Assembly (NCBI RefSeq): GCF_003002065.1 | Contig: NZ_PVZG01000008.1 | Span: 289,348-353,347 of the forward strand | Length of the DNA: 64,000 bases | Source: Pseudosporangium ferrugineum | GTDB taxonomy: Bacteria; Actinomycetota; Actinomycetes; Mycobacteriales; Micromonosporaceae | Direction of reading: 5' to 3' | Shown: positions 51,506 through 59,054 of the stretch, in pieces | Layout: every line of letters starts with the position of its first letter | Position numbering within the stretch: the stretch's first letter is position 1 | The notes under the pieces: model-generated | The model's database searches: none | The model's input: the letters and a program-made list of their open reading frames with translations, nothing else | Told to the model about the DNA's origin: nothing | Program-made: the position numbers and the translations under genes

Positions 51506-51583
51506 GGCTTCGGGGGCCGGGGATGGCCCACGCAGGGACCAAGCCTGACCGCCCGGAGTGGGCCATCCCCGGCCCCCGAAGCC
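51506..51583 (+). repeat. 78-bp hairpin element, copy B
   Basis: Perfect 26-bp arms (51506-51531 and 51558-51583) surround a 26-nt loop (51532-51557) that differs by one base from copies A and C. It is preceded by CCCACAAC, as is copy C, and followed by an ACAGCGA flank. The preceding sequence (51376-51500) is a C/A-rich array of AGCCCCAAGCC-like words. It lies between the convergent Cys-rich gene and regX3. Confidence 0.8.
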
Positions 51584-51603
51584 CCCACAGCGACCAAAAA
51601 GGA

Positions 51604-52287
51604 TCAGGGCTCGAACTTGTACCCCAACCCCCGGACGGTGACGATGTACCGAGGAGCACTGGGCTCAGGCTCAACCTTGGACCGCAACCGCTTGACGTGC
51701 ACGTCCAGCGTCTTGGTGTCGCCGACATAGTCCGCGCCCCATACCCGGTCGATCAGCTGCCCCCGGGTCAGCACCCGCCCCGCGTTGCGCAGCAGCAGCT
51801 CGAGCAGCTCGAACTCCTTGAGCGGCAGCTGCACGCCGGCGCCGTCGACCGTCACCACGTGCCGTTCGACGTCCATCCGGACCGGACCGGCCGCCAGCGT
51901 CGGGGTGGAGACCTCGGCCGCCTCCGCCCCCTGGCGCCGCAGCACGGCCCGGATGCGGGCGACGAGTTCGCGCGGCGAGTACGGCTTGGTGACGTAGTCG
52001 TCGGCGCCGATCTCGAGGCCGACGACCTTGTCGATCTCGCTGTCCCGGGCGGTCACCATGATGATCGGTACGGCCGAGCGCTGCCGCAGTTGCCGGCACA
52101 CCTCGGTGCCGGACATCTCGGGCAGCATGAGGTCGAGCAGGACGATGTCGGCGCCGGTCCGGTCGAACTGCGTCAGCGCCGAGGTGCCGGTCGGTGCGAC
52201 CGAGACCTCGAAGCCCTCCTTGCGGAGCATGTACGACAGGGCGTCGGAGAACGACTCTTCATCCTCGACCACGAGCACGCGAGCCAA
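51604..52287 (-). CDS. regX3: Response regulator RegX3
   Basis: The ~227-residue OmpR-type regulator has a receiver with VVEDEESF, the phosphorylated Asp in IVLLDLMLPEMSG and the Lys in DDYVTKPYS. Its C-terminal winged helix contains TRGQLIDRVWGADYVGDTKTL. It is nearly superimposable on recalled mycobacterial RegX3, which activates phosphate-starvation genes. TTG 52287 (ARVLVVEDE) has AGGAA about 5 nt upstream; GTG 52278 is an alternative. It lies 28 bp after senX3. Confidence 0.95.
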   Translation of the reverse strand: MARVLVVEDEESFSDALSYMLRKEGFEVSVAPTGTSALTQFDRTGADIVLLDLMLPEMSGTEVCRQLRQRSAVPIIMVTARDSEIDKVVGLEIGADDYVTKPYSPRELVARIRAVLRRQGAEAAEVSTPTLAAGPVRMDVERHVVTVDGAGVQLPLKEFELLELLLRNAGRVLTRGQLIDRVWGADYVGDTKTLDVHVKRLRSKVEPEPSAPRYIVTVRGLGYKFEP

Positions 52288-52315
52288 TGGGGTTCCTTTC
52301 CTACTCCGCCGGCCG

Positions 52316-53617
52316 TCAGGCCGAGGGGAGCCCGGCCGCGCCGGACTCGATCTCAATCGCAGCCGGTAACGGCAACGGGGACTCCGGGGGTCGCGCCGGT
52401 AGGCGCAGGGTGAACGTCGAGCCACCGCCGAGGGTGCTGGAGACCTCGACCCGGCCGCCGTGGTTGGTGGCGATGTGCTTGACGATGGCCAGGCCCAGGC
52501 CGGTGCCGCCGGTGGAGCGGGAGCGCGCCTGGTCGGCCCGGTAGAAGCGTTCGAAGATGCGGTCGACGTCGTGCGGGGCGATGCCGATGCCCTGGTCGGT
52601 CACGTCGATCTCGATCCACTCCTCGTCGTGACGCATGGTGAGGGCGACCCGGGTGTTCTCCCCCGAGTAGGCGATCGCGTTCTCGACGAGGTTGGTGACG
52701 GCGGTTGCCATCTGGCTGTCGCTGCCGTACACGGTGGCGCCCTTGGGCCCGGTGTAGACGACCTCGATGTGCTTCGCCGACGCGGTTGTCCGGGTGCGGT
52801 CGATGACCTCGGCGATGACCCAGTCCAGCGCGACCGGCTCCGGCGTGGGGAGCGGCTCGGCGCCCTGCAACCGGGTCAGTTCGAGCAGCTCGTTGACGAG
52901 GCGGCCCATCCGGGCGGACTCGTGGTGGATCCGTTCGGCGAACCGGCGCGCCGCGATCAGGTCCTCCGACTGCGCCTCCGGCGACGTCCCGGGCAGCTCG
53001 GTGGCGTCGAGCAGGGCCTCGGCGAGCAGTTGCAGCGCGCCGATGGGGGTCTTCAGCTCGTGGCTGACGTTGGCCACGAAGTCGCGGCGGACCCGGGCGA
53101 GGCGGTGCGACTCGGTCACGTCGGCGGCCTCGACCGCGACGTGGGTCGAGTTCAGCGCCACCGCGCGCAGGTGCAGGCCGAGCGGGGCCTGGGCGTTGCC
53201 CGCGCGGCCCCGGGGCAGGTCCAGCTCGACCTCGCGGCGGACGCCGGTGCGACGGACCTGGCCTGCCAGCGTACGGAGGATGGGGTGCGCCGCGATGGTG
53301 CCCGGCGCGCCGCCGGACCGCAGCAGCCCCATCGCCCGCGCCGCCGGGTTGACGAGCACCGGGTGGTCCTCGGCGTCGAGCACGACCACGCCGACCCGCA
53401 GCGAGTCGAGGCTCTTGCGGCCCAGCCCCTTGAGGCCGTGCTTACCGCTCGGCTCCTCGTCGATGTCGATCTTTCGTCCCCCCTCGCTCGGACCGGCCGG
53501 GTGTTCCGCCGCCGTCGCCGCCGCGCCGGGCGTGCGGGCCCGGGACAGCAGCCATCCCGTCACCACGCCCACCACGAGCGCAATGATCACGAAGGCGAGG
53601 CCGTACACCGTGTCCAC
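52316..53617 (-). CDS. senX3: Sensor histidine kinase SenX3
   Basis: The 433-residue kinase has one N-terminal membrane helix (GLAFVIIALVVGVVTGWLL) and a PAS-like domain (LRVGVVVLDAEDHPVLVNPA). The H-box FVANVSHELKTPIGAL and the ATPase boxes NLVENAIAYSG, DVTDQGIGIAPHD and STGGTGLGLAIVKHI follow. With RegX3 and PhoU it senses phosphate. GTG 53617 is preceded by TACGAT at 6 nt (leaderless). It is divergent from phoU across a PHO-box region. Confidence 0.95.
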   Translation of the reverse strand: MDTVYGLAFVIIALVVGVVTGWLLSRARTPGAAATAAEHPAGPSEGGRKIDIDEEPSGKHGLKGLGRKSLDSLRVGVVVLDAEDHPVLVNPAARAMGLLRSGGAPGTIAAHPILRTLAGQVRRTGVRREVELDLPRGRAGNAQAPLGLHLRAVALNSTHVAVEAADVTESHRLARVRRDFVANVSHELKTPIGALQLLAEALLDATELPGTSPEAQSEDLIAARRFAERIHHESARMGRLVNELLELTRLQGAEPLPTPEPVALDWVIAEVIDRTRTTASAKHIEVVYTGPKGATVYGSDSQMATAVTNLVENAIAYSGENTRVALTMRHDEEWIEIDVTDQGIGIAPHDVDRIFERFYRADQARSRSTGGTGLGLAIVKHIATNHGGRVEVSSTLGGGSTFTLRLPARPPESPLPLPAAIEIESGAAGLPSA

Positions 53618-53623
53618 GCAGCG

Positions 53624-53629
53624 ATCGTA
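53624..53629 (-). promoter_or_regulatory. Leaderless -10 of senX3
   Basis: On the minus strand TACGAT ends 6 nt before GTG 53617. Confidence 0.5.
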
Positions 53630-53689
53630 GGGTCATTGTTTACCTGGACCGTACGGGTAACCGGACAAATCCGGCGCGCTTCGAATAAT

Positions 53690-53732
53690 GTTCACCACCC
53701 GGCCCGGCGTCGTTCACCGCCGTTCATGTCCG
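53690..53732. promoter_or_regulatory. PHO box (RegX3/PhoP direct repeats)
   Basis: GTTCACC at 53690, GTTCACC at 53712 and GTTCATG at 53722 form direct repeats with 22- and 10-bp spacing. They match the GTTCACC-type ~11-bp units bound by PhoP/RegX3 in actinobacteria. They lie between divergent senX3 and phoU and should control both. Confidence 0.8.
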
Positions 53733-53827
53733 CGCCGCCGGACCCTCCTAGCGTGGCCCTTGCAAGCCCTGCTCACCCCGGCTGCCGGCCCCCGGTCGAG
53801 TCAGCCATGAATCCTCAGGACGAGAAC

Positions 53828-54478
53828 ATGCGCGAGGAGTTTCAGGCCGATCTCAACGAGGTCAGTCGCCTGCTGGTGACGATGGCGGAGGCGGTGCGCG
53901 CCGCGTTGCGCAAGGCGACGACGGCACTGCTGACCGCCGACCGCGAGGCCGCCGAGTCGGTGGTGGCGCGCGACGCGGAGGTCGACGAGATCTACCGCCA
54001 GGTGGAGACGAAGGTGGCCGACACCATCGCCCGGCAAGCGCCGGTCGCCTCCGACCTGCGGATGGTGATCACGGCCCTGCACATCTCCGCCGACCTGGAG
54101 CGGATGGGCGACCTGGCCGAGCACGTGGCGAAGACGGCGCTGCGGCGGCACCCGTCACCGGCCGTACCGGCGGAGCTACGGCCGGTCTTCCGGCAGATGG
54201 CGGAGGTCGCCGACCGGATGGCCGACAAGATCACCACGGTTCTCGCCAGCCCGAACGCCGATCTGGCGGCGGAGCTGGAGAAGGACGACGACGCCATGGA
54301 CGACCTGGAGCGCGACCTCTTCAAGGTGCTGCTCCACGACGACTGGCCCTACGGCGCCGAGACCGCGATCGACGGCGCCCTGCTCGGCCGCTTCTACGAG
54401 CGCTACGCCGACCACGCCGTCAACTCCGCCGAGCAGATGATCTACCTGATCACCGGCCACCCCGTAACCCAGGACTAA
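53828..54478 (+). CDS. phoU: Phosphate signalling regulator PhoU
   Basis: The ~216-residue all-helical protein has two PhoU repeats: RDAEVDEIYRQVETKVADTI with LHISADLERMGDLAEHVAK, and DDAMDDLERDLFKVL with RFYERYADHAVNSAEQM. The E/D-rich segments bind metal. PhoU links the Pst transporter to the phosphate kinase, here SenX3. ATG 53828 (MREEFQADL) is preferred, with AGGA upstream; ATG 53807 is also in frame. The pst genes are not in the window. Confidence 0.94.
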   Translation: MREEFQADLNEVSRLLVTMAEAVRAALRKATTALLTADREAAESVVARDAEVDEIYRQVETKVADTIARQAPVASDLRMVITALHISADLERMGDLAEHVAKTALRRHPSPAVPAELRPVFRQMAEVADRMADKITTVLASPNADLAAELEKDDDAMDDLERDLFKVLLHDDWPYGAETAIDGALLGRFYERYADHAVNSAEQMIYLITGHPVTQD

Positions 54479-54494
54479 CCCACACCGATCGAAA

Positions 54495-54523
54495 AGCCGG
54501 GGTGCCACGGGGGCACCCCGGCT
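54495..54523 (+). terminator. Hairpin terminator after phoU
   Basis: A perfect 12-bp stem (54495-54506 with 54512-54523) and a 5-nt loop lie 17 nt after the phoU stop. They are followed by CTCAGCTCTTC. Confidence 0.78.
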
Positions 54524-54579
54524 CTCAGCTCTTCAGCTCCCCAAGGCGCCGCAGCCAATCACCCTGGGACGCCCACAAC

Positions 54580-54657
54580 GGCTTCGGGGGCCGGGGATGA
54601 CCCACGCAGGGATCAAGCCTGACCGCCCGGAGTGGGTCATCCCCGGCCCCCGAAGCC
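54580..54657 (+). repeat. 78-bp hairpin element, copy C
   Basis: Perfect 26-bp arms (54580-54605 and 54632-54657) flank a 26-nt loop identical to copy A on the opposite strand. Relative to copy B the stem differs at a G-C to A-T pair, changed on both arms. It lies between convergent phoU and gpmA and after a conventional terminator, so termination alone would be redundant. Confidence 0.8.
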
Positions 54658-54674
54658 CCACAGCGAGGAAAACC

Positions 54675-55421
54675 TCAACGCCCCTGATTGGCAACGGCAG
54701 CCGCCGCCTCCTTGGCGAGTTCCGGGTCGAGGTACGCCCCGCCGGCCGTGATCGGGCGCAGCGAGTCGTCGAGGTCGTAGCGCAGCGGGATGCCGGTGGG
54801 GATGTTGAGCGCCGCGATCGCCGAGTCGGAGACCTGGTCGAGGTGCTTCACGATCGCCCGCAGCGAGTTGCCGTGCGCCGCGACCAGCACGGTCTTGCCG
54901 GCCCGCAGGTCGGGAACGATCGCGTCGTACCAGTACGGCAGGGCGCGCAGCAGCACGTCCTTGAGGCACTCGGAGCGCGGCTTCAGCTCCGGCGGCAGCA
55001 GTGCGTACCGCGGGTCGGCGAACTGCGAATACTCGTCGCCGTCCTCGATCGGCGGCGGCGGGACATCGTACGACCGGCGCCAGAGCATGAACTGCTCCTC
55101 GCCGTACGTTTCCAGGGTCTGCTTCTTGTCCTTGCCCTGCAGCGCGCCGTAGTGCCGCTCGTTGAGCCGCCAGTGACGCTTCACCGGGATCCAGTGCCGG
55201 TCCGCGGTGTGCAGCGCGATCTCGCTGGTGCGGATGGCCCGGCGCAGCACGCTGGTGTGCACCACGTCGGGAAGCAGACCGTGCTCCTTCAGCAACTCGC
55301 CCCCGCGGCGGGCCTCCGTCTCCCCCTTGGCGTTGAGGTCGACGTCCACCCAGCCGGTGAAGAGGTTCTTGGCGTTCCACTCGCTCTCGCCGTGGCGCAG
55401 CAGCACAAGGGTCCCAGTCAT
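54675..55421 (-). CDS. gpmA: 2,3-bisphosphoglycerate-dependent phosphoglycerate mutase
   Basis: The 248-residue glycolytic enzyme has the phosphorylated His in LVLLRHGESEWNAKNLFTGW. It also has TSVLRRAIRTSEIAL, the catalytic RLNERHYGALQGKDK, and VLVAAHGNSLRAIVKHL with the second His. ATG 55421 gives the canonical MTGTLVLLRHG. GGAGG ends only 1 nt before it, too close for normal use, so a leaderless start (CAGGAT at 7 nt) is possible. Mycobacterium has gpm1 next to senX3, in the same relation. Confidence 0.96.
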   Translation of the reverse strand: MTGTLVLLRHGESEWNAKNLFTGWVDVDLNAKGETEARRGGELLKEHGLLPDVVHTSVLRRAIRTSEIALHTADRHWIPVKRHWRLNERHYGALQGKDKKQTLETYGEEQFMLWRRSYDVPPPPIEDGDEYSQFADPRYALLPPELKPRSECLKDVLLRALPYWYDAIVPDLRAGKTVLVAAHGNSLRAIVKHLDQVSDSAIAALNIPTGIPLRYDLDDSLRPITAGGAYLDPELAKEAAAAVANQGR

Positions 55422-55569
55422 GCCTCCCATCCTGCCGCAGTCCGCGGCGCCGCGTGCGCCCACCCTCAGTGGCGACCACCACGTGGAAACTCCGCTGCGG
55501 CGGTCCCGGACGATCACTAGGTTGTAAGTCCTGGTGATCGAACCAGTGCTTACATCGGGGGTACGGGGC

Positions 55570-57147
55570 ATGCGCGGGTGGTTGCGGGAGGCGGCGGGCG
55601 GGCTGCCCCGGCAGTTCTGGTTCCTCTGGACCGGCACACTGATCAACCGGCTGGGCGCCTTCGTCATCATCTACCTGGCGATCTACCTGACCCAGGGGCT
55701 GCACTTCTCGCAGAGCCAGGCGGGCCTGGTCCTGGGCGCGTACGGCCTGGGCGGCGCGCTCGGCACCATGGCCGGCGGCGTGCTGACCGACCGCTGGGGC
55801 CGCCGCCCGACGATGCTGACCGCCCAGTTCGGCACGGCGACCCTGATGCTCACGCTGGGTTTCGCCGAAGGCTTCTGGCCCCTCGCGGCCGGCGCCTTCC
55901 TGCTCGGCATCTTCGCCGAGGGGGTACGCCCCGCGTTCCAGGCGATGATGGTCGACATCCTGCCGGACCGTGACCGCATCCGCGCGTACTCACTCAACTA
56001 CTGGGCGATCAACCTCGGCTTCGCGGGCGCGGCGATGATCGCGGGCCTGGCCGCCCAGTTCGACTACCTGCTGCTCTTCATCGTCGACGCGGGCACGACG
56101 TTGATCACCGCCCTGATCAGCCTGCTCTTCCTCCCCGAAACCCGGCCGGCGGCAGCCGAGGGCCGCCCGGCGACCCGTGCGCGCTCAGTGGGCGCCGCGC
56201 GCTCGACGGACGGCTCGCGCTCGGCGGACGGCGCACGCTCGACGGACGGCGCACGCTCGACGGACGGCGCACGCTCGACGGACGGCGCACGCTCGACGGA
56301 CGGCGCGCGTTGGGGCGCCGGCGCGCGTTGGGGCGCCGGTGGGCGTTGGGGCGCCGGTGGGCGACCGATGGGCGGCCGGCGCCGTACCCCTCGCGGCCCC
56401 GGCCTGGGCACCGTCTTCCGCGACCGGGTCTTCGTGGCCTTCCTGGCGCTGAATTTCCTCGTCGTGCTGGTCGTCATGCAGCACATGTCGACGCTGCCGA
56501 TCGCGATGACCGCCGACGGCCTGAGCCCCGCCACGTTCGGCTGGGTCATCGCCGTGAACGGCCTCCTCATCGTCGCCGGCCAGCTCTTCGTGCCCAAGCT
56601 GATCGAGGGCCACGACCGGTCCCGGGTCCTCGCCCTCGCGACGGTCATCATGGGCGCCGGCTTCGGCCTCACCGCGTTCGCGGGCACGGCGGCGTTCTAC
56701 GCGGTCACCGTGGTCGTCTGGACCCTCGGCGAGATGCTGCAGAGCCCGTCGAACTCCGCCCTGGTCGCGGAGCTCTCCCCGGCCCCGCTGCGCGGCCGCT
56801 ACCAGGGCGTCAACTCGCTCTCCTGGTCGGCCGGCACGGCCCTGGCACCGGCCCTGGGCGGCTTCGTCCAGCAACACGCCGGCAGCGCGGCGCTGTGGCT
56901 GGGCTGCGCCGCGGTCGCCGGCCTGGTGGCGACCGGGCAGCTGATCTCCGGGCCGTCCCGCGAACGCCGCGCGGCGGAACTGAGAGCCCTTGAACGGGTT
57001 CCGGCAACGTCCGCCGCCAGGGAGGCATCCGCCACCGGAACCGGCACCCCGACGACCGCCGCACCGACCGGGACGGCCATGACGCACGAGGAGGACGTGA
57101 CGCCGCCGAGCCGGTCCGCGGCCGTCGGGGTGCCGGCCGACGAATAG
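55570..57147 (+). CDS. MFS transporter with repeat-expanded central loop
   Basis: The ~525-residue major facilitator has 12 predicted helices in two halves, with the A-motif-like GGVLTDRWGRRPTML after helix 2. Central residues ~208-275 are an expanded loop of ARSTDG and RWGAG units, encoded by identical 18-bp repeats (56200-56370). The Thr/Pro-rich C-terminus is cytoplasmic. It resembles MDR efflux pumps; substrate unknown. ATG 55570 (MRGWLREAAGG) is chosen; a GTG at 55534 is in frame. It is divergent from gpmA. Confidence 0.87.
   Translation: MRGWLREAAGGLPRQFWFLWTGTLINRLGAFVIIYLAIYLTQGLHFSQSQAGLVLGAYGLGGALGTMAGGVLTDRWGRRPTMLTAQFGTATLMLTLGFAEGFWPLAAGAFLLGIFAEGVRPAFQAMMVDILPDRDRIRAYSLNYWAINLGFAGAAMIAGLAAQFDYLLLFIVDAGTTLITALISLLFLPETRPAAAEGRPATRARSVGAARSTDGSRSADGARSTDGARSTDGARSTDGARSTDGARWGAGARWGAGGRWGAGGRPMGGRRRTPRGPGLGTVFRDRVFVAFLALNFLVVLVVMQHMSTLPIAMTADGLSPATFGWVIAVNGLLIVAGQLFVPKLIEGHDRSRVLALATVIMGAGFGLTAFAGTAAFYAVTVVVWTLGEMLQSPSNSALVAELSPAPLRGRYQGVNSLSWSAGTALAPALGGFVQQHAGSAALWLGCAAVAGLVATGQLISGPSRERRAAELRALERVPATSAAREASATGTGTPTTAAPTGTAMTHEEDVTPPSRSAAVGVPADE
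56200..56371. repeat. In-frame tandem repeats in MFS gene
   Basis: Units of the 18-bp GGCGCACGCTCGACGGAC occur at least four times nearly identically, followed by ~15-18 bp units of GGCGCGCGTTGGGGCGCC. The reading frame is kept, giving ARSTDG and RWGAG repeats in the cytoplasmic loop. Confidence 0.85.
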
Positions 57148-58061
57148 CCCACCTCGGCGGGAGGGATTGTCCTTCCGGGCGAGGCCGGCCTCATCCGTGA
57201 GGGTGGAGTTGCCATGTGTGATGGTCCTGACAGATGGCAGATAGCCAACTGGCTTGTGACCCTTGACGGGCCCAACTAGCGTGGTCGATGGACGCCGAGC
57301 CGTCAGTTCGGGGAACGGGTGAACCCTTCGGGGTTGACCGCGGCGCGGCGTTCGGGGACGGGTGGCATCAGCCGTTGGGGGACGGCGCGACCCGAGACCG
57401 GCGGTAAGTGCGGGCGGCGCCTATGGGGATGGGTGTCGCCCGCCGCCGCCGGCGCAGGCCAACGACCAGCGCGGCGGTCCCAGAAACGCCGCAAGCCCGA
57501 CGCACCCATTCCGGGCGGCCACGTCGACACACCCCAGCCGGTGAAGGCACGCAGCGATCCGGCACGCACCCCCGCGGCCGGCCCAAGCACCCAACCCAGC
57601 GCGCTGCACCCAATGGGTGGTCGTCTCCGGCGGCAACGTGCATAGAAAGCCCAACCCCGCGCGCCGCACTCACCCCCCGGCTCCGGGTTGCCGGCTCGCT
57701 TGCGTCCGCCGCCGCCGTTCCCGGCCGGTCCGCCACCAGGTGCAGCCCCCGCGCCGATCAGGCGGGCGAGCGGCGGCTGGCGGGTCATGACCGTCGACCG
57801 GTGGCCCGGCTGCGGGCGCCGGCCGGCACCGCCCCGGATCGCCGAGACCGCGGTCGATACCGCCGGCTCATCACCCGCCGCGCCCGCGCATGGTCGTTAG
57901 CTCCGCGGTCACCCGGGCCGTTGATCGCTGGTCGGGCGCCCGAGAAAAGATCCGGCGGATGCGCGCGCGAACTAGTGACGGGCGTCACACACAACCGGAT
58001 GAGAGCTTCGTGGCGTCTGCCCAACGACATCGAAGAACAACGTCGCTTGAGGGAGTCCACC
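57148..58061. other. 914-bp stretch without a supported gene
   Basis: Open frames on both strands here (for example 57303-57788 minus, and an extension of the downstream gene) are Arg/Pro/Gly-rich and lack starts with ribosome binding sites or family resemblance. Weak direct repeats of GTTCGGGGANCGGGTGG occur near 57306 and 57351. A palindrome (57972-57986) is listed separately. This may be decayed coding sequence or an untranslated leader. Confidence 0.5.
57972..57986. promoter_or_regulatory. AGTGAC-N4-GTCAC palindrome upstream of lipoprotein gene
   Basis: AGTGACGGGCGTCAC contains a perfect GTGAC/GTCAC inverted repeat with 4 bp between. It fits the published loose BldD consensus AGTGA(n)TCAC. 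It lies ~76 bp before the lipoprotein ATG and is a candidate developmental operator. Confidence 0.4.
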
Positions 58062-58943
58062 ATGAACAAGATCTTCGCCCGTCCCGTGCTCGCTCTCGCC
58101 GCCGTGGGCGTGTTCACCACCGCCGTCGCTTCCGGTTGTGGGTCGGCGAGCGCCCCGAACGCGACCGCCGCGAACGGAGCCGCGGCCGCTGCGGTCAAGC
58201 CGGTCAGCGCGGTGGCTCCGGCCGCGCCGCTCGGCCTGTCGGACCGCACCCTGAAGTTCTCGCAGAAGGGCGCGGCCGTGACGGCGTCGAAGAACGGCAA
58301 GCTCGTCGCCACCCTCACCCTGACGTCGGCGACCTACGGCGCCAGGTCCGGTCGCGCCGTGTTCAGCATGGACGCCAAGCAGCCCGTCCTGATCGACACG
58401 AGCGCCTTCACCCTCTACGACACCGACGGCGGCGAGAACAGCGCCGACTCCCCGCGCAAGCTGACCCTGAAGGCCGGCAAGACCACGCTCACCCTCACCT
58501 TCAGCGACACCCACGACAAGCCCGCTGCCCTCGGCTGGATCCCGCAGAACGGCACCTCCGACGGCGGCCTCTGGGAGCGCCCCGCCGCCGCCAAGCCCGG
58601 CGCGAAGCCCGTTGACCTGTCGGACGACAAGCTTAAGGTCGCGCAGAAGGGCGCGGCCGTGACCGTGTCGAAGAGGGGCGCCGTGGTCGCCACTCTCACC
58701 CTCACGTCGGCCACCTACGGCACCAGGTCCGGCCGCGCCGTCTTCAGCATGGACGCCAAGCAGCCCGTCCTGATCGACACGAGCGCCTTCACCCTCTACG
58801 ACACCGACGGCGGCGAGAACAGCGCCGACTCCCCGCGCAAGCTGACCCTCAAGGCCGGCAAGACCACGCTCACCCTCACCTTCAGCGACACCCACGACAA
58901 GCCGGCGGCGCTCGGCTGGGCCGGCGCCGTCTGGGAGCGCTGA
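58062..58943 (+). CDS. Lipoprotein with two tandem copies of a ~100-residue domain
   Basis: The 293-residue precursor has a lipoprotein signal (LALAAVGVFTTAVASGC, lipobox ASGC). An Ala-rich spacer follows, then two tandem copies of one beta-rich domain (residues ~59-170 and ~185-293). Each runs from LSD to a terminal WER and contains ATLTLTSATYG, SGRAVFSMDAKQP, FTLYDTDGGENSADSPRKL and TFSDTHDKPAALGW. The pattern is reminiscent of immunoglobulin-like DUF4352 domains (inference). ATG 58062 has GGGAG 6 nt upstream. A third copy lies in the membrane protein encoded after the downstream sigma factor. Confidence 0.85.
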   Translation: MNKIFARPVLALAAVGVFTTAVASGCGSASAPNATAANGAAAAAVKPVSAVAPAAPLGLSDRTLKFSQKGAAVTASKNGKLVATLTLTSATYGARSGRAVFSMDAKQPVLIDTSAFTLYDTDGGENSADSPRKLTLKAGKTTLTLTFSDTHDKPAALGWIPQNGTSDGGLWERPAAAKPGAKPVDLSDDKLKVAQKGAAVTVSKRGAVVATLTLTSATYGTRSGRAVFSMDAKQPVLIDTSAFTLYDTDGGENSADSPRKLTLKAGKTTLTLTFSDTHDKPAALGWAGAVWER

Positions 58944-58970
58944 ACACCACCGCCGGGCAGGGTGGCAGGC

Positions 58971-58997
58971 ACCGGTGACCCGTCGCAGGTCACCGGT
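58971..58997 (+). terminator. 10-bp inverted repeat after lipoprotein gene
   Basis: ACCGGTGACC (58971-58980) and GGTCACCGGT (58988-58997) are perfectly paired around CGTCGCA. The element sits 28 nt after the lipoprotein stop and ~58 nt before the sigma gene. It could be a terminator or an operator of the sigma operon. Confidence 0.55.
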
Positions 58998-59021
58998 CCT
59001 TGCCAGGAGGGGTGATACTCC

Positions 59022-59036
59022 TCGATCGACGATCGA
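59022..59036. promoter_or_regulatory. 15-bp palindrome before the ECF sigma gene
   Basis: TCGATCGACGATCGA is palindromic except for its central base. It lies 18 nt before ATG 59055, within the probable leader. It is a candidate operator or transcription-start element. Confidence 0.35.
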
Positions 59037-59054
59037 ATCAATGAGAGGCATTGG

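Noticed and set aside
57303..57788. 161-codon minus-strand open frame in the 914-bp gap
   Set aside because: No ribosome binding site or leaderless -10, very biased composition and no family resemblance. I could not support it as a gene.
57408..58061. N-terminal extension of the lipoprotein
   Set aside because: The in-frame upstream sequence is low-complexity, while ATG 58062 has a good ribosome binding site and begins a clean lipoprotein signal peptide.
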